DNA of 64,000 nt from Chondrus crispus (GCF_000350225.1 NW_005178652.1:584557-648556); one strand, 5' to 3'; shown: positions 50,799 through 61,488, counted from the stretch's first letter. The notes: generated by a model from the letters alone, not told the origin. Translations and numbers: made by a program.

Positions 50799-51781
50799 GA
50801 GTACTGAGGACGAGCTACAGAGAATTACTGCGATCCCGTAAATTACTTTTGTATTGAAGGTATTCTTCCCACGAAATACCGAGGAGAGCATCCCGCTATC
50901 CAACATTCGACGTGCGTATTTGAACCTATGCCTTCGGGTCCATCCAGACCACGGAGGGATTGGTAATATCGAAGAGGCCCCTCGCTGTACGCAATAAATA
51001 TCAAAATGCCTTGAGTTGGCCAAAGAGTATGCAGATAGCCATGAAGGAAGAAGTTCTTGTCTAATTCCAGGACATATTTGCTTTAATGGCTTTACTACGA
51101 ATGAAGATGTTCCATTTCAAGAGAGAGATCCGTCTGATGCATTCAGAGACGATCTAGGCGACCTTTTTGACGGTCTCTTTCCCAGCGAAGAAGAAGAATT
51201 TATGCGAAAAAGGTCTGCATACCGGAGCTGCAGTCCTGATCACGACAATAGCAGTTCCGATGACATTATTTTGTTTGTCTTAGAATGCACAGCGCCATTT
51301 ATGAAGGGAAAAAACTTGAAACAATCACATCACACTCCTCAGGAGGCTACAACCTCACCAAAAACCCCTCTTTGAGGACGAATCGCAGCGTCATACAGAA
51401 AAATTGCAAACGGTACGTGAAAGCAAGCGTGCGTACAAAACAAGAGTTCGGGATGAGGCGAGAGAAGCACTTGCAGAGGAGAGAAGGACCTCTGAGAGTT
51501 GGCGGCCGGAACGAGCAGTTGAAATAAGACCAGCACAAGGACTCCAAATGGACGCGAGGTGGAAATGTGAGCGGTATTGCCGTGCACATACGGCGTTTTT
51601 ATCCATACGAAAAGGTGTAAATATTCATCAAACGGCTGAGACAGTTTCTCTAACTTGTCAAGATGGTCATTGCAAGGCGAAGATACGGTTTCTTCGAAAC
51701 CCAAGCACTGGTGGATGGAAGTTGCGTGAGTACAAATCCCATGCATGTCTAGAGTGTGGTACAACTCTCCTCAAACCCTAG
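50799..51781 (+). pseudogene. J-domain-like segment plus MULE N-terminal finger
   Basis: From about 50851 one frame reads SIPLSNIRRAYLNLCLRVHPD followed by HGG. The HPD and surrounding helices are the signature of a DnaJ/J domain. It continues after one stop through LELAKEYADSHEG to about 51375. A third frame (51404-51781) has a coiled stretch (EAREALAEERR) and a Cys/His-rich segment (WKCERYCRAHTAFLSI ... HACLECG) typical of MULE/FLYWCH-like N-terminal DNA-binding domains. The pieces lie in different frames with stops between them, so the gene is decayed or spliced. Finding a J domain directly before a MULE transposase is unusual. Confidence 0.5.
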
Positions 51782-52422
51782 CGGGCGAGAGACTCGGAGG
51801 ATGAGCCGAGGGAGCTCGCGACGCGAGACGCGCGGCGCGCGGTAACCGATCGGACGAGCTCGCGAAAATGGAGTGGCTCACTGGCCGGTTACGCGCAGTC
51901 GCCCCGTGGTGCGTGAACGGGAGCGACCGGTAACGGGTTAGAAGCCATCGCGCGCGATAGACAACCGAAACGGACGTATATAGGCGCAAAAGGGACGGGG
52001 GCGAGCTTGCCCCAGTTTACTGGTGGGGACGGGTGTCAGGTCTTAACCCCTCAGAGGGACGCCTCGGACACCTGTCCCAGTATACAGTACCTGCCGCCTA
52101 GTGCGTACCAGGTACTGTACGCCATTAAAAAACTAGCGCCTCAATTCCTAATTACCGCGCGGACGCTGCAGCTACACGTGTGTACTACTGTACACACGCG
52201 CTGCTTACAGACTACCGCACGGATGCCACGTGTGCTAGCGTACACGCGTCATACTGGTAGACTACCGCTTGGCCGACACGTGCACTACTGTACACGTACG
52301 CCAGATTACGACCGCTCGGCACGCGCGCGCTCCCTACACGTGGGCACACCCGCCCACGTGTCCACTGTGCACGGCCGCACTGTTAATAATCTCCCCGCGC
52401 GCGCGTCCGTCGTTATACTACA
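51782..52422 (-). repeat. Solo LTR related to family 1, inserted in the MULE
   Basis: On the minus strand it begins TGTAGTATAACGACGG. It shares with family-1 LTRs the blocks GGGACAGGTGTCC, GGGGTTAAGACC, CAGTAAAC and CTTCTAACCCGT, and has a TATA-like CCTATATACG. MULE coding resumes on its right side. The trinucleotide tag flanks it on both sides, too short to prove a target duplication. No internal region is present. Confidence 0.7.
52175..52360. promoter_or_regulatory. Cluster of five CACGTG sites in the LTR U3
   Basis: CACGTG occurs at 52175, 52227, 52277, 52337 and 52355. This palindrome is the core bound by bHLH/bZIP factors (G-box/E-box). The related LTR piece at 56630-56862 keeps four of them in inverted order relative to this window. 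Confidence 0.55.
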
Positions 52423-52429
52423 TAGAGCA

Positions 52430-54150
52430 AGACGTTAGAAGTGACAAAAATAGTAGGCGAAATTGCACCCCTGCCTATACGGCAAAACAAGTGGCTCGAT
52501 TGGTTCTTCCAGATCTAAAAGAAAACCCGTCCTTGACAACTAGATTTATCGTCTCACTTGTGACTGCAAAACAGATACACACCCGTCAACAAGGTCTACG
52601 TCACTTCTGCGCAGTCAAGAACGAGGTATCACGCATGATGACGGCCAATCGCCTAGAAGAAATGGCAACTATGGAGGGATATGCAATACTGTTACAGGAA
52701 CTGGGTCATTTTGTCGAGATTTTACATGTTCTGCGGACGAAATGAAGTAAATCGTTTTAAGGCTGCTAGGTTCATATTTAGACAACTCAAGAAAGGCGGG
52801 TTCGTGCCTGAGGAGGCAAGATTTGACCACCAAGTTGTCGACTGTTCGGACATTGTGGATGGCAGGAAATATTATTCAGGCTTCGTGTTTGTCCCCAGCA
52901 TTGCCAGCCATTTTTGCATGTATGGGAGAGCAACAAGAGCCGCTGATGCTGCACACTGTCAGGGTTGCGGACCGCAGTCATATGGCACAACGTATGAGGT
53001 CGTTGGCTACGATGCTAACCACAATATAGTACCGCTATTGTTTGCCCACACCGTCGGAACTGAATGCGAAGAATCGTGAACCATGGTGTTTACAAATTTA
53101 AAGAGGGTGTCTGGGTTTGATGTTCATGGCCGCGATACTATTGTTGACCAAGAAAAGTCCATTGATTGCTGTTTTGAAAATGTCATGGAATATGCCAAGC
53201 TGTTCATCGACCATTTGCATGTTAAGAAAAACATGATGAAGGCATTGGGTAAGGAGAAGGCAGCCGGTATCGCTCAATACGAACGAGCTGTGCATGCACC
53301 ATCACGGAGTGCTATTGACGCAGTGAAACGGACTTATGGGCAGAGAACCGCCCAGTATCTGTCTCGATTTCCGGATAATGCTCTTTACAGGGCATATGCT
53401 GGACTGAAGGATCTAGTGACTTCATCGCAGGGCGCGGAAAGCCAAATGAGTGCCTCACTTAGGAATCAAATCCGAAGTTTGGAACCACAGTCAATGCTGA
53501 AAACAGTCCTCGAGTCGCAGCGAAAGTCGTTTCTGAAACGGCAAAATATAGCTCTAAATTGCAAGGCCCCGGTCCCTCCGCAAGTAGAAACGCATTTAGC
53601 ATCCCTCATTCGTCGAGGAAGGCCCAATCAAGCGCATGTGACGTTTTTAGATGGAACAGATCTTATGGAAGCCACGGTGAATAGTCAAATGGATGGTACC
53701 AAAACAAGGCGAGTAGTTCTCAGCAACGAACAGCAGATACCTCCTGAGTGTTGTGTTTATTCCTTCGACAGAGCTCTTTTCCTTGCTGGCACGGAACAGC
53801 CGTACTCTGCGAGAAATATGGGACGATGAATTTGTTCAAGTTTATTAGACGTAAAAATCTAACAGTCGCTTGGCAAGAACAGTACGAAGGGCCAACGTTT
53901 GGGGTGCCGCTGCAAGCAGACGTCGATAGAGTGGTTCTGGATGCTCAGGAGCAATTTTTGTCTGGTTTTACCATCAACATTCCAGTTGCCCTTGCTCCAC
54001 CGCGCGGGAGGCCAGTCCAAAATGCGGGAAACGGATGCGTTCATGGTATGAATCCGGGCCTGCGGCTCGAAAACGCTCCTACCACTGCCCTCTGTGCCAC
54101 CTAAAGGGACATACGGCTCGCAAATGTGAACTGCGTCAGCTGTTTAAAGA
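52430..54150 (+). pseudogene. MULE transposase core
   Basis: Parts in order begin with KQVARLVLPDLKENPSLTTR. The catalytic region follows: the first Asp in AADAAHC, then TYEVVGYDANHNIVPLLFAH. Next is HLHVKKNMMKALG, the conserved His region, and QRTAQYLSRFPDNALYRA. A SWIM-like finger (CCVYSFDR ... LPCWHGTAV across a frame change) and a CCHC knuckle (CHLCHLKGHTARKCEL) close it. Frame changes occur near 52680, 53080, 53750 and 54040. It is therefore non-functional as read, unless some are short introns. Confidence 0.75.
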
Positions 54151-54515
54151 TGACTGAAGTAGCGTTTTTGCCTGCTACATGTGTTAATTTGTTTTGGCCT
54201 ACTTCTTTCGTCACAGCCAGGCAGTTCCCTTACCATTTGGTCTTTTCCTCTACTGTTTGAGTCACGGTGGGTAATTTCCGCATGCAATGGCTGCTTCCCC
54301 CACTGAACTGCCACTTTTCCCTTATTCTCCTACTGAACTGCTACTTTTCCGAAATTAGCCTAGTGATAAAGCCAAATGGGACGAGTTCGCCAACGAATCG
54401 TGATATTTCCCTTTAACAATTTTTCTTGCAATTTTTGCATTACGCAACAGTTATCCGTTACAATTATGTGTATTACATTTTATAGCCCACCCCTACTCCC
54501 ATCCAAAAAAGTAAA

Positions 54516-55731
54516 GTGGTACAGAGGCACAACATGGCGCCCGGACGCCAAAGAGACCACAGCTATGCGAAGACAGTCGCAAGGAAGCGGAGCTGGGAGG
54601 TCGCTGCGTACATCCTCATGCGAAGGAGCCGTAGAGCAAACTACAATGGTTCTATTTCCCAAGTTCTCTACATTGCACTGGCCAAACATCAAGTGCTCCC
54701 ATCGGAGAGTGCCAAGTTCATTTTGAAAGCTAAACGTATCTCTTTGTCTGATTTTTCCTTCAACTTTAACAGTTTAACTCAGCTAGACTGTCTTCGTATG
54801 TTTAGGTTCGAGAAATACGGCCTTTACAAAATGGTCAACTGTGTAGGACGGCCAATGTCTGTAGCAACTACTAAACGGAACAGATACGCTTATGATCCGA
54901 TGCTCGTCATATGTGTTATCAAGCGGCGCATTAGTAGCCCGGCGAGATGGTCGGATATGAAAGTGATTTTCGGAAGGCATGCGTCGCAGTTGTCCGAAAT
55001 CTTTTGGGAAGGACTGGAGAGGTTTCTGTTCCTCAGTAAGCGCTACTCACCGACCCCATACCCCAATCTTTCATAACCAAACACTCATTGCAGAATGCCA
55101 ACGCAGTACACAGCAAGATCGACGCACTTAAAATTGAGTGGGCTTAATAGATGGCACCGTGATAGCTGTTGGGCGTCCTGGGTATTCCGAAGCACAGAAC
55201 GTGGCGTATAATGGCCATAAGCGCAAACACGCTTTACAGTATCAAGCTGTCACGACGCCTGATGGACTCATACTTCACGCTCATGGACCGCTTGAAGGTC
55301 GGAGACACGATTGGACGCTGTATGTGCAGAGTAGATTGGACGAAAATTTAGAGGACGTCATGGTGGTGAATGGAATTCAGTACTGCCTCTACGGAGACCC
55401 AGGTTATAGCATCCGACGTTTTCTAAAAGTTCCTTACCAGGGTTCGAACCTGACACTTTTGCAAAGGGCACTGAATGTAGCAATGTCTAGGGTGAGAGGT
55501 ACAGTAGAATGCGATTTCAAGGAGGTGAAGCTATATTCGACAACAGTTGACTTCAAGAGGAAAATCTGCATTGCCAAATCTCTGGTTGGAGCGCTTTACT
55601 TGGCAGCGATGCTGCTGACTAATATGCGAAGCTGTATCTACCACAACACAATCTCACGATACTTCCGATGCTCGCGCCCCACCCTCGACGAGTACCTCAA
55701 CAACGGTGCGCCTCACCCTGGGGGCCCGTAG
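54516..55731 (+). pseudogene. Harbinger transposase (DDE_Tnp_4)
   Basis: The N-terminal half (54516-55076) ends RWSDMKVIFGRHASQLSEIF, the helical domain before the catalytic core. From about 55138 a frame reads GLIDGTVIAVGRPG with the first Asp, then YNGHKRKHALQYQAVTTPDG, GPLEGRRHDWTLY and the second Asp region YCLYGDPGYSIRRF. SRVRGTVECDFKEVK contains the final Glu. A GTAAGC donor-like site at about 55036 and a ttgcag acceptor at about 55094 suggest an intron between the halves. That splice does not restore one frame by my reading, so a break is likely. Confidence 0.75.
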
Positions 55732-55827
55732 GGCGAGGAGTAAAATCCGCGCCGGATAGAGATGCGAAATCCCGTAATCCTGGAGGGCCCGCAGGGCCCG
55801 AAGGACTGCAGGGCCGCCAGAGTCACT

Positions 55828-56629
55828 TTAGACCCGCAATGGCCTGTGGTGCTTCCTCAGAGTCTCACAACAAGTAAAATGGCCGTTTTCTGAGCGCCCC
55901 ACCGCCCTATTTCTCTCCCCGAACGTTTCCATCATGAGACGGAACTTCTCCAATTCCAGCTTGTCGTGCGCTGCGTGCTCCTCACGTCTCATTTCGCGCT
56001 CCTCCGCGTGCTCCGCGCGCTCTATTTCCATTCTTTCGCCGTCCAAAGCCAGTCGCTCCCGCTCTACGGCTATGCGCGACATGTCAGACTCATTCAAGGA
56101 CTTGCCGAGGCCATACAGACCACCGCCTGCTTGGGCATCGAGTCTCCTGCGTTTTCCTTTTCCATTTCCACGCGTGAGTCCCATCTCCTCACTGTCCCCG
56201 TTGTCTTCACCACTACCGTTCGCACTTCCAGACGCCTTCGAGCTAAGGATTTCGCTACAAGGGCGCGTCCCAGTTGCTCCTTTCGCTCCTCCTTCTCTTC
56301 CCGAGCCACTCTGCTCTCATCCTTGTTCTTCTCTAAGTCCTTCTGTGCCTCGAGCATTGCTCTCAGATGCTCATCCAGCTCGCCGACTTCTACTCCAATC
56401 CCGTACATTCGCCTCTCCCAGTTGTCCTTGCGTTGAAACGAGTCCATGAACTTGTTGAGTCGATCTTGTAGACGCTTACACGTTACTTTTGCGCTCAGGC
56501 TAGGATTCTGATTCGCGCGATCAGCGGCCTAGGCAAAGCTCATCTGCACCTTCCCATATTTGGCAATATCGGCCTGTGCAGCGCTGATCTCTCGGACGAT
56601 TATGAGGTCATCGTTAGGCCTGAACGTAG
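55828..56629 (-). pseudogene. Harbinger-associated Myb/SANT-like protein, 5' truncated
   Basis: From the right edge inward the minus strand reads DLIIVREISAAQADIAKYGK, then SLSAKVTCKRLQDRLNKFM and RMYGIGVEVGELDEHL. This is the trihelix/Myb-like DNA-binding domain that partners Harbinger transposases. A long charged coiled coil follows (RAMLEAQKDLEKNKDE ... ERERLALDGERMEIERAEHA). The frame changes at least twice. The N-terminus is removed by the LTR at 56630. Confidence 0.65.
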
Positions 56630-56862
56630 TGTAGTATAATGACCGGCGCGAGCGCGCGGAGGTCATCGAACAGCCGTGTACGGTATACACGTGGGCGGTT
56701 GTGCCACCGTGTACCGAGCGCGCGCGCGTGCCGAGCGGTCGTAATCTGGCGTACGTGTACAGTAGTGCACGTGTCAGCCAAGCGGTAGTCTGCTAGTATT
56801 ACGCGTGTACGCTATCACACGTGGCATCCGTGCAGTAGTCGGTAAACAGCACGTGTGTACAG
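56630..56862 (+). repeat. Partial LTR (U3) of the solo-LTR family
   Basis: TGTAGTATAATGACCGG... is the inverted counterpart of 52136-52422, with the same CACGTG sites. It ends where a family-2 LTR starts, so two different LTRs are fused head to tail. Confidence 0.75.
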
Positions 56863-57463
56863 TGTAGTATAACCCCTTGGGACTAGATTTAGATTAGATC
56901 AGCTACTGTAGAGCCCGAGCTCTACAGTACGACGCGCACGAGCGCGCGCGCTGTCAGCACCGAATGCTAACAGCCCTACTGTACGCGCGACCCGCACCCA
57001 CTACTGTAGCCGACCACAGTAGCACTACAGTCCAGTACGTACTGTACTGTAGTATGATAGGACTTACTTGTACATTAAATACGCGGGCCGACCGACGGCG
57101 GACGGGGGAGGACAAGCACGAGCTTGTCCAAAACCTACGCCTCTGGTCAAGCTCGCCCCGCTTATTCTAGAACGGGTTCCCACTAGCCCCTATCTAGTTA
57201 GGAGCTGAGCGGGCACGGGACGTGGGAGCACGCGAGCAAGCCTAGATCCGCCTCCGCCCGTCAGCGCTGGTACGTCACCCAGCGCCGCGCCGGGGCGTCG
57301 AGGCGTAGATCGGCCTGCGCGTGCGCGCGTCCCCGACCGTACCCGCTCTACCACTGCTACCCGGGCTCGCCCGGTTCCGTTAGCTGGGGCTGCTTCCCTT
57401 CTCCGATCAAGGTCTAGCGGGACTGTGCATACACCCCCTCGATGTTGGGGTGTTTATGCTACA
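56863..57463 (+). repeat. LTR of family 2 (5' LTR of element E)
   Basis: 601 bp, TGTAGTATAACCCC...TTATGCTACA, homologous to 37248-37916. It carries stem-loops GTAGAGC-CCGA-GCTCTAC and GGACAAGC-ACGA-GCTTGTCC and a TACATTAAATA promoter-like box. Confidence 0.85.
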
Positions 57464-57464
57464 G

Positions 57465-57477
57465 TGGTCTCCAGACC
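57465..57477 (+). promoter_or_regulatory. Putative primer-binding site of element E
   Basis: TGGTCTCCAGACC begins two bases after the LTR end, with the TGG expected for tRNA priming. Confidence 0.5.
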
Positions 57478-57539
57478 TAGCAGACCCCGAAGATCATTCC
57501 GAGAAGGTCGTCGTTTCCTCCGCGTCCGTACGCGTCGAG

Positions 57540-59560
57540 ATGACCGAAGGGTCCGAACACTCTTTCCACTCTGCACCGACCGATGTGCAGGCGTCTGCGT
57601 TACACGTCCGACCCGACGACGGCGCCGCAGGTCCTCGAGATCCCGAACCGTCGCTGGACTACTCAGAAGGACGCGCTGGCGCGATGTACGAACGCATCGC
57701 GGAGTATATCGAGGATGTCCGGACATCCCTTCGTATCGACGTGACCGAACACTTCTACGCCCGCTGTACTGCCGAGTCGCGCTCCCCCCACGAAGGAAGG
57801 TTTGAGCGCGTAACTCAGTCCTTGGAGAGCCTGCGCGCGCTCGTGGACCAGTTGCACTCCGTCTAGTGTTGGTCGAGGACGCGCGCATCGATGCCCCTAC
57901 GGCGAACGTTGCAGGTCGACCCGCGAGTACGAACTCTGGGGTACGAAGCGCACGACACGCATTCTTTCCTTTCTGCCGAACAGATGGGAGCGTTCGCCCA
58001 TACGGCTGCGAATCTCAACTCGACGCGCCGGTGCGCTCGTGAGTTAGAACAGAACTCGGCCGTAAGGTCGACCGGAGCCCCCCGAGAGGGCCCGGTGCCA
58101 CTGTTCCTCCGGGCGCGTCCGATGCGCAGGAGTGGCCTCCGACTGGTGCCGTCACCAGTCGGAGCGCGGAGGATATCAAACCAACGGCGGACGCGAACTT
58201 CCGGTCCGAGACTCAAGCTCTCCCGCATGCCCCGGAAGCATGCGGCAGTTGCGATAGGTACCGTACGGGCACGACCAAGACCGTGGAGGAGCCGCTCGCG
58301 GATCCGGAGAACCCATTTTCTCCGTCAATCCTCGCACGGGCGGCTACCCGCCGGTGGATTACACCGAGCATCCCGGTCCGGTCGACGTACGTACACTACC
58401 CGTTACCCCGTCAGGCGCGTTCGTAAGATGGAACAGGCATCGGCCGAAAGGTCGCCCGGAGCCCCCTCGAGAGGGCCCGGTGCCACTGTACCTCCGAACG
58501 CGCCCGACACGCAAGAAGGGAGCCCGACTGGTGCCGACACCAGTCGGGTCACTGGGCAGTGAAGCCCCAAGACGGACGCAAATTTTGCGTCCGAGACCCA
58601 GGCGCTGCCGCATGTCGCCGGAGACATGCGGAAGATGACACGTGTACCGTACGTGGACGACAAAAGACGCGGAGATACCACCCGCAGATCAAGAAAACTG
58701 ATTCTCTCTTTCCATCCCCGCTGCGGCAGCTATCAGCTGGTGGACCTCACCGCGAACACCGGTCCTGTAGACATCCGTACGCTACACGAATTTGTAAGCG
58801 GACTAGCCCCTGCGACCCGGGCAGCAGTGGCTGAGACGGTCCCACGATTGCCCGGACAACACAAGACAGACCTTCCAACGATCCGCCGTATCGCGACGGC
58901 GGGAGGCACAACGTGCCGCGCCCGGCGCAGTTTGCCGCTGCGGGATCCCAAACCAGCAGTGAGGGGAAATCGAACCCCGAGGTCGCATGCGACAAGTTCG
59001 CCTGCGGCATCCCTCCACATAAGAGAAGATGAGCGGCAGGCCGACCCTGTCCTCATTACGCGAGGCTACAAGCCCGTGAGAGGCCGACCTCCCGCGCCAG
59101 CATCAAAGAGATAGACTAGAAGCTTTGCGACTGCGTTCGCGCACACGCTGAAAGCCGCGAGTGGTGCGGACCACAAGGTGTCGGAGCTGGATATCTCCCG
59201 TCCGGCAGGGGGATGCGTGCCGTCCTGCATGCCTCTGCTTACCGACAAGGAGGCACACCACGCGGCATAGTTCGCGTCACGGAAGGTAGCGCGTACGTGT
59301 GCTGGCTATGCCGTAAGTACGGCCACGTCATGCACGCGTGCCCGTTCCTGTCGCCAGAACAACGGATGTTCACGGCGTACAGGAACTACCGCTACCAGAT
59401 CGAGACGCGCCCCAGAATGCGCAATCTCCTCCGGCAATCGGAGGGCGAAGCCGGCCCCGCGTCAAGGATTCCCGAACCGTTCGGGTGGGGGCGCACGTTT
59501 CGCCCACGAGGAGGCGGGTACCGTCGTAACGAGCTTGATACTTGTGACCGAGGCGAGGTC
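57540..59560 (+). pseudogene. Gag remnant of element E (fossil)
   Basis: It begins MTEGSEHSFHSAPTDVQAS with a helical segment (MYERIAEYIEDVRTSLRI) reminiscent of the Gag start of element A. A zinc knuckle, CWLCRKYGHVMHAC, lies near 59300 and is followed by RMFTAYRNYRYQIETRP. It is broken in several places. Confidence 0.6.
58020..58800 (+). repeat. Diverged ~390-bp tandem duplication in gag of element E
   Basis: About 58020-58410 and 58410-58800 share blocks in the same order: cggagcccc...gagagggcccggtgccactgt, gactggtgcc..caccagtc, the catg hairpin, accgtac, and a final ccggtc/ccggtcc...gtacac/gtacgctac segment. Confidence 0.75.
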
Positions 59561-60330
59561 CGCCATGCGGATTAAAGGTACCCGCGCCAAGAAGGAAGAG
59601 GAACTGGGACCGATCCCGGCTTCCTCCAGGGGTACAGAACGCAATCAATTTCATCCAGGATTGGGCAGAGGATCCGAATCCTCTGCCCTTGGACGAACGT
59701 TGAGCAGCGCCGACGTTGGCTGCTCCCCAAGTGTTGCAGCGTCCGGACGCTGCAAACCGAGGCCGCGAAGTACTCTGATTTGATGTTCTCCTCTGCCCCA
59801 CAAGAAGCCACCGAGAACTCTGTGGGTCCCGTGGCGACCACAATCCGTAAAGAACGCGAAAGCGCCCAGGCTTCCGTAAGCCCGGCGCGTGTTAATGAAA
59901 GAGAAGACACCCTGACCTCCGTAGGTCAGTTGCCACGGACTGACCGTGAAGGCACCTGAGCTTCCGTAAGCCCCGTGCGCAAGATGGAGCGGGAGGCGTG
60001 TTCCGATGCAACACGCCCCGAAGATCCCACCGAACGCCGTGTCGCCGAGGGGATCGCACATGCGCTACACATCACCGACTTGACCGATTAAGTCGGGAAG
60101 GCAGGAGCTGGCCGACTTAGTTCCGCAGAGAGTACAGCCGCCGAGAAGGCAGGGATCGGTACGGACGACCCCCGGCCAAGTGCCCGCCGCCGACGGAAGG
60201 CATTCGAACCATCACGATCGATGGTGATGGTGTGACTGAGCGCGTCTCCGCGGACCGCTGGGTGCACGCGCCTCCGGCGATAGACGCGCCACGGACGACT
60301 ACGACAACCCAGGGTGACCTTGCCGACAAG

Positions 60331-60543
60331 GTCACGCAGTATGCCGTCGAACGATTACTCCGGCACCGAACCATGGAGGACGGAACTACGGAGTTCCTCA
60401 TCAGGTGGGCAGATTACGACACGCCCACCTGGACCGCGCAGACTCACTTCTCGGAGGAGTTGGTGTCTGGTTACGCCCAACGCCTCCGGAGGCGCACCGG
60501 CAGGGACCTCACTTCGGGCGTGAACGCGGACGTTCACGCTTAA
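60331..60543 (+). pseudogene. Chromodomain at the end of pol, element E
   Basis: It reads QYAVERLLRHRTMEDGTTEF, then LIRWADYDTPTWTAQTHF and a helix, ending VNADVHA. The spacing of aromatic residues (Y, W, W) matches chromodomains, which in chromoviruses steer integrase to modified chromatin. The parent pol is not present as a whole. Confidence 0.75.
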
Positions 60544-61488
60544 GGCGGGCCCTCTACCGTCTCGTTACGGCTAATTTCAACGTCTCCTTTACGGTTAAAT
60601 TAGTCAGTCGGGGTTAGAGACGGATGGGACATTCGAAAGCCAAACCGTATTTGGCTTCCGAACGCCAAGGACGCGAAACGTAAGGACAGGCAGTACGGAC
60701 TGCCTGAAAGAAGTGTGGCCCGCGTAAGGATCGACGATTCGAAGACTGCAGTTAGCTGGAGGGGAAGGCAAATACCTCTTTCGGAGGTGGTGCGCCAGAC
60801 GCCCCCCGAGCAGGGTCGCCGGACGTTCCGTTAAGTCCGGTAACCGCAGCGAGGAGACGCCCAACAAACGAGGCGAGGCGTCGCAGATTGCGGAGAGGAA
60901 GCGCAGCACGTAAGCGCAGAGACCGAGAGAGACTGTGGCTCGCGAGGGCAGGAGGTCCCGGATACGACACCGAGCCGCCCTGCTGCCAGGCTATACCCGC
61001 ACGAGTACAGCGGCAGCAAACCGCCACCGCCGCAGTCCGGAAATATACAAAAACTAGGGATAAGGAAAAATTACACAGTCGTACCCCCGACATGGTCGCT
61101 GCGTACTGTACGCGGGGTGCGGCATGCACGACACAAACGAGCCGATCCGACGGCGAGGGGCGCGAAGGAGAAGACGATTGCCGCGCGTCCGCGCCCTCGC
61201 CGCGACGGCGAGGGGCGCGAAGGAGAGGACGATTCCCGCGCGTCCGCGCCCCCGCCGCCGACGGCGAGGGGCGCGAAGGGGGAATGCGGGAATCCGCGGC
61301 GCACGCGAAAAGAATTTGGTCCGGGCAAGACCGCACACACATCACGGACTGTGCTGCGATTTTTTGGCAAAAAATGATTTCGCGGGAAACATTTTTTGTG
61401 ATTTTTTGGGGTGATTTTGGAAAGGCCTCACTGCCGTACCTGTGCGCTCACGAGCGCACGGGTACTGTACAAGTAGGGTACCCCCTAT
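60544..61488. other. Unassigned region downstream of element E
   Basis: GC-rich, hairpin-containing DNA (for example 60687-60706) followed by the 55-bp repeats at 61148. Frames on both strands look like composition effects. No LTR or gene is recognised. Confidence 0.45.
61148..61300. repeat. ~55-bp tandem repeat, 2-3 copies
   Basis: Unit starts cgacggcgaggggcgcgaag at 61148, 61203 and 61259; the last copy is partial. Confidence 0.9.

Larger units (their letters stand above)
50515..54410 (+). mobile_element. MULE (Mutator-like) transposon with a solo LTR inserted
   Basis: The left end begins GGGGAAACGGGAAAAAAGAAC. The complement of the right end (near 54410) begins GGGAAATATCACGATTCG. Further in, both sides share AGTAGGAGAAT and GT(A/T)GGCGAA blocks, consistent with decayed long inverted repeats. 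Inside lie a J-domain-like frame, a transposase N-terminal finger, the LTR insertion at 51782-52422, and the transposase core. No long target duplication could be found by eye. Confidence 0.65.
54376..56629. mobile_element. PIF/Harbinger transposon, two convergent genes
   Basis: Contains a DDE_Tnp_4 transposase on the plus strand and a Myb/SANT-like partner on the minus strand, meeting tail to tail near 55780. This two-gene layout is diagnostic of PIF/Harbinger elements. The right end is cut by an LTR at 56630 within the Myb-like gene. Terminal repeats were not identified. Confidence 0.7.
56863..60560 (+). mobile_element. Ty3 chromovirus remnant E (broken, most of pol missing)
   Basis: Order: family-2 5' LTR, primer-binding site, gag remnants (57540-59560), a stretch with no recognisable protease, RT or integrase, and a chromodomain (60331-60543). 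A polypurine-like sequence (TTAAGGCGGG) comes right after the frame end. No 3' LTR is seen. The gag part has several breaks and an internal tandem duplication. It is older than element F. Confidence 0.7.

Noticed and set aside
55438-55450. A GGTTCGAACC sequence resembling a tRNA T-arm
   Set aside because: It sits inside the Harbinger transposase coding region and has no matching D-arm, anticodon arm or acceptor stem.
60752-61345. A 197-codon minus-strand frame
   Set aside because: It follows the 55-bp GC-rich tandem repeat and shows no protein pattern. It also has no similarity to the antisense family at 29437.
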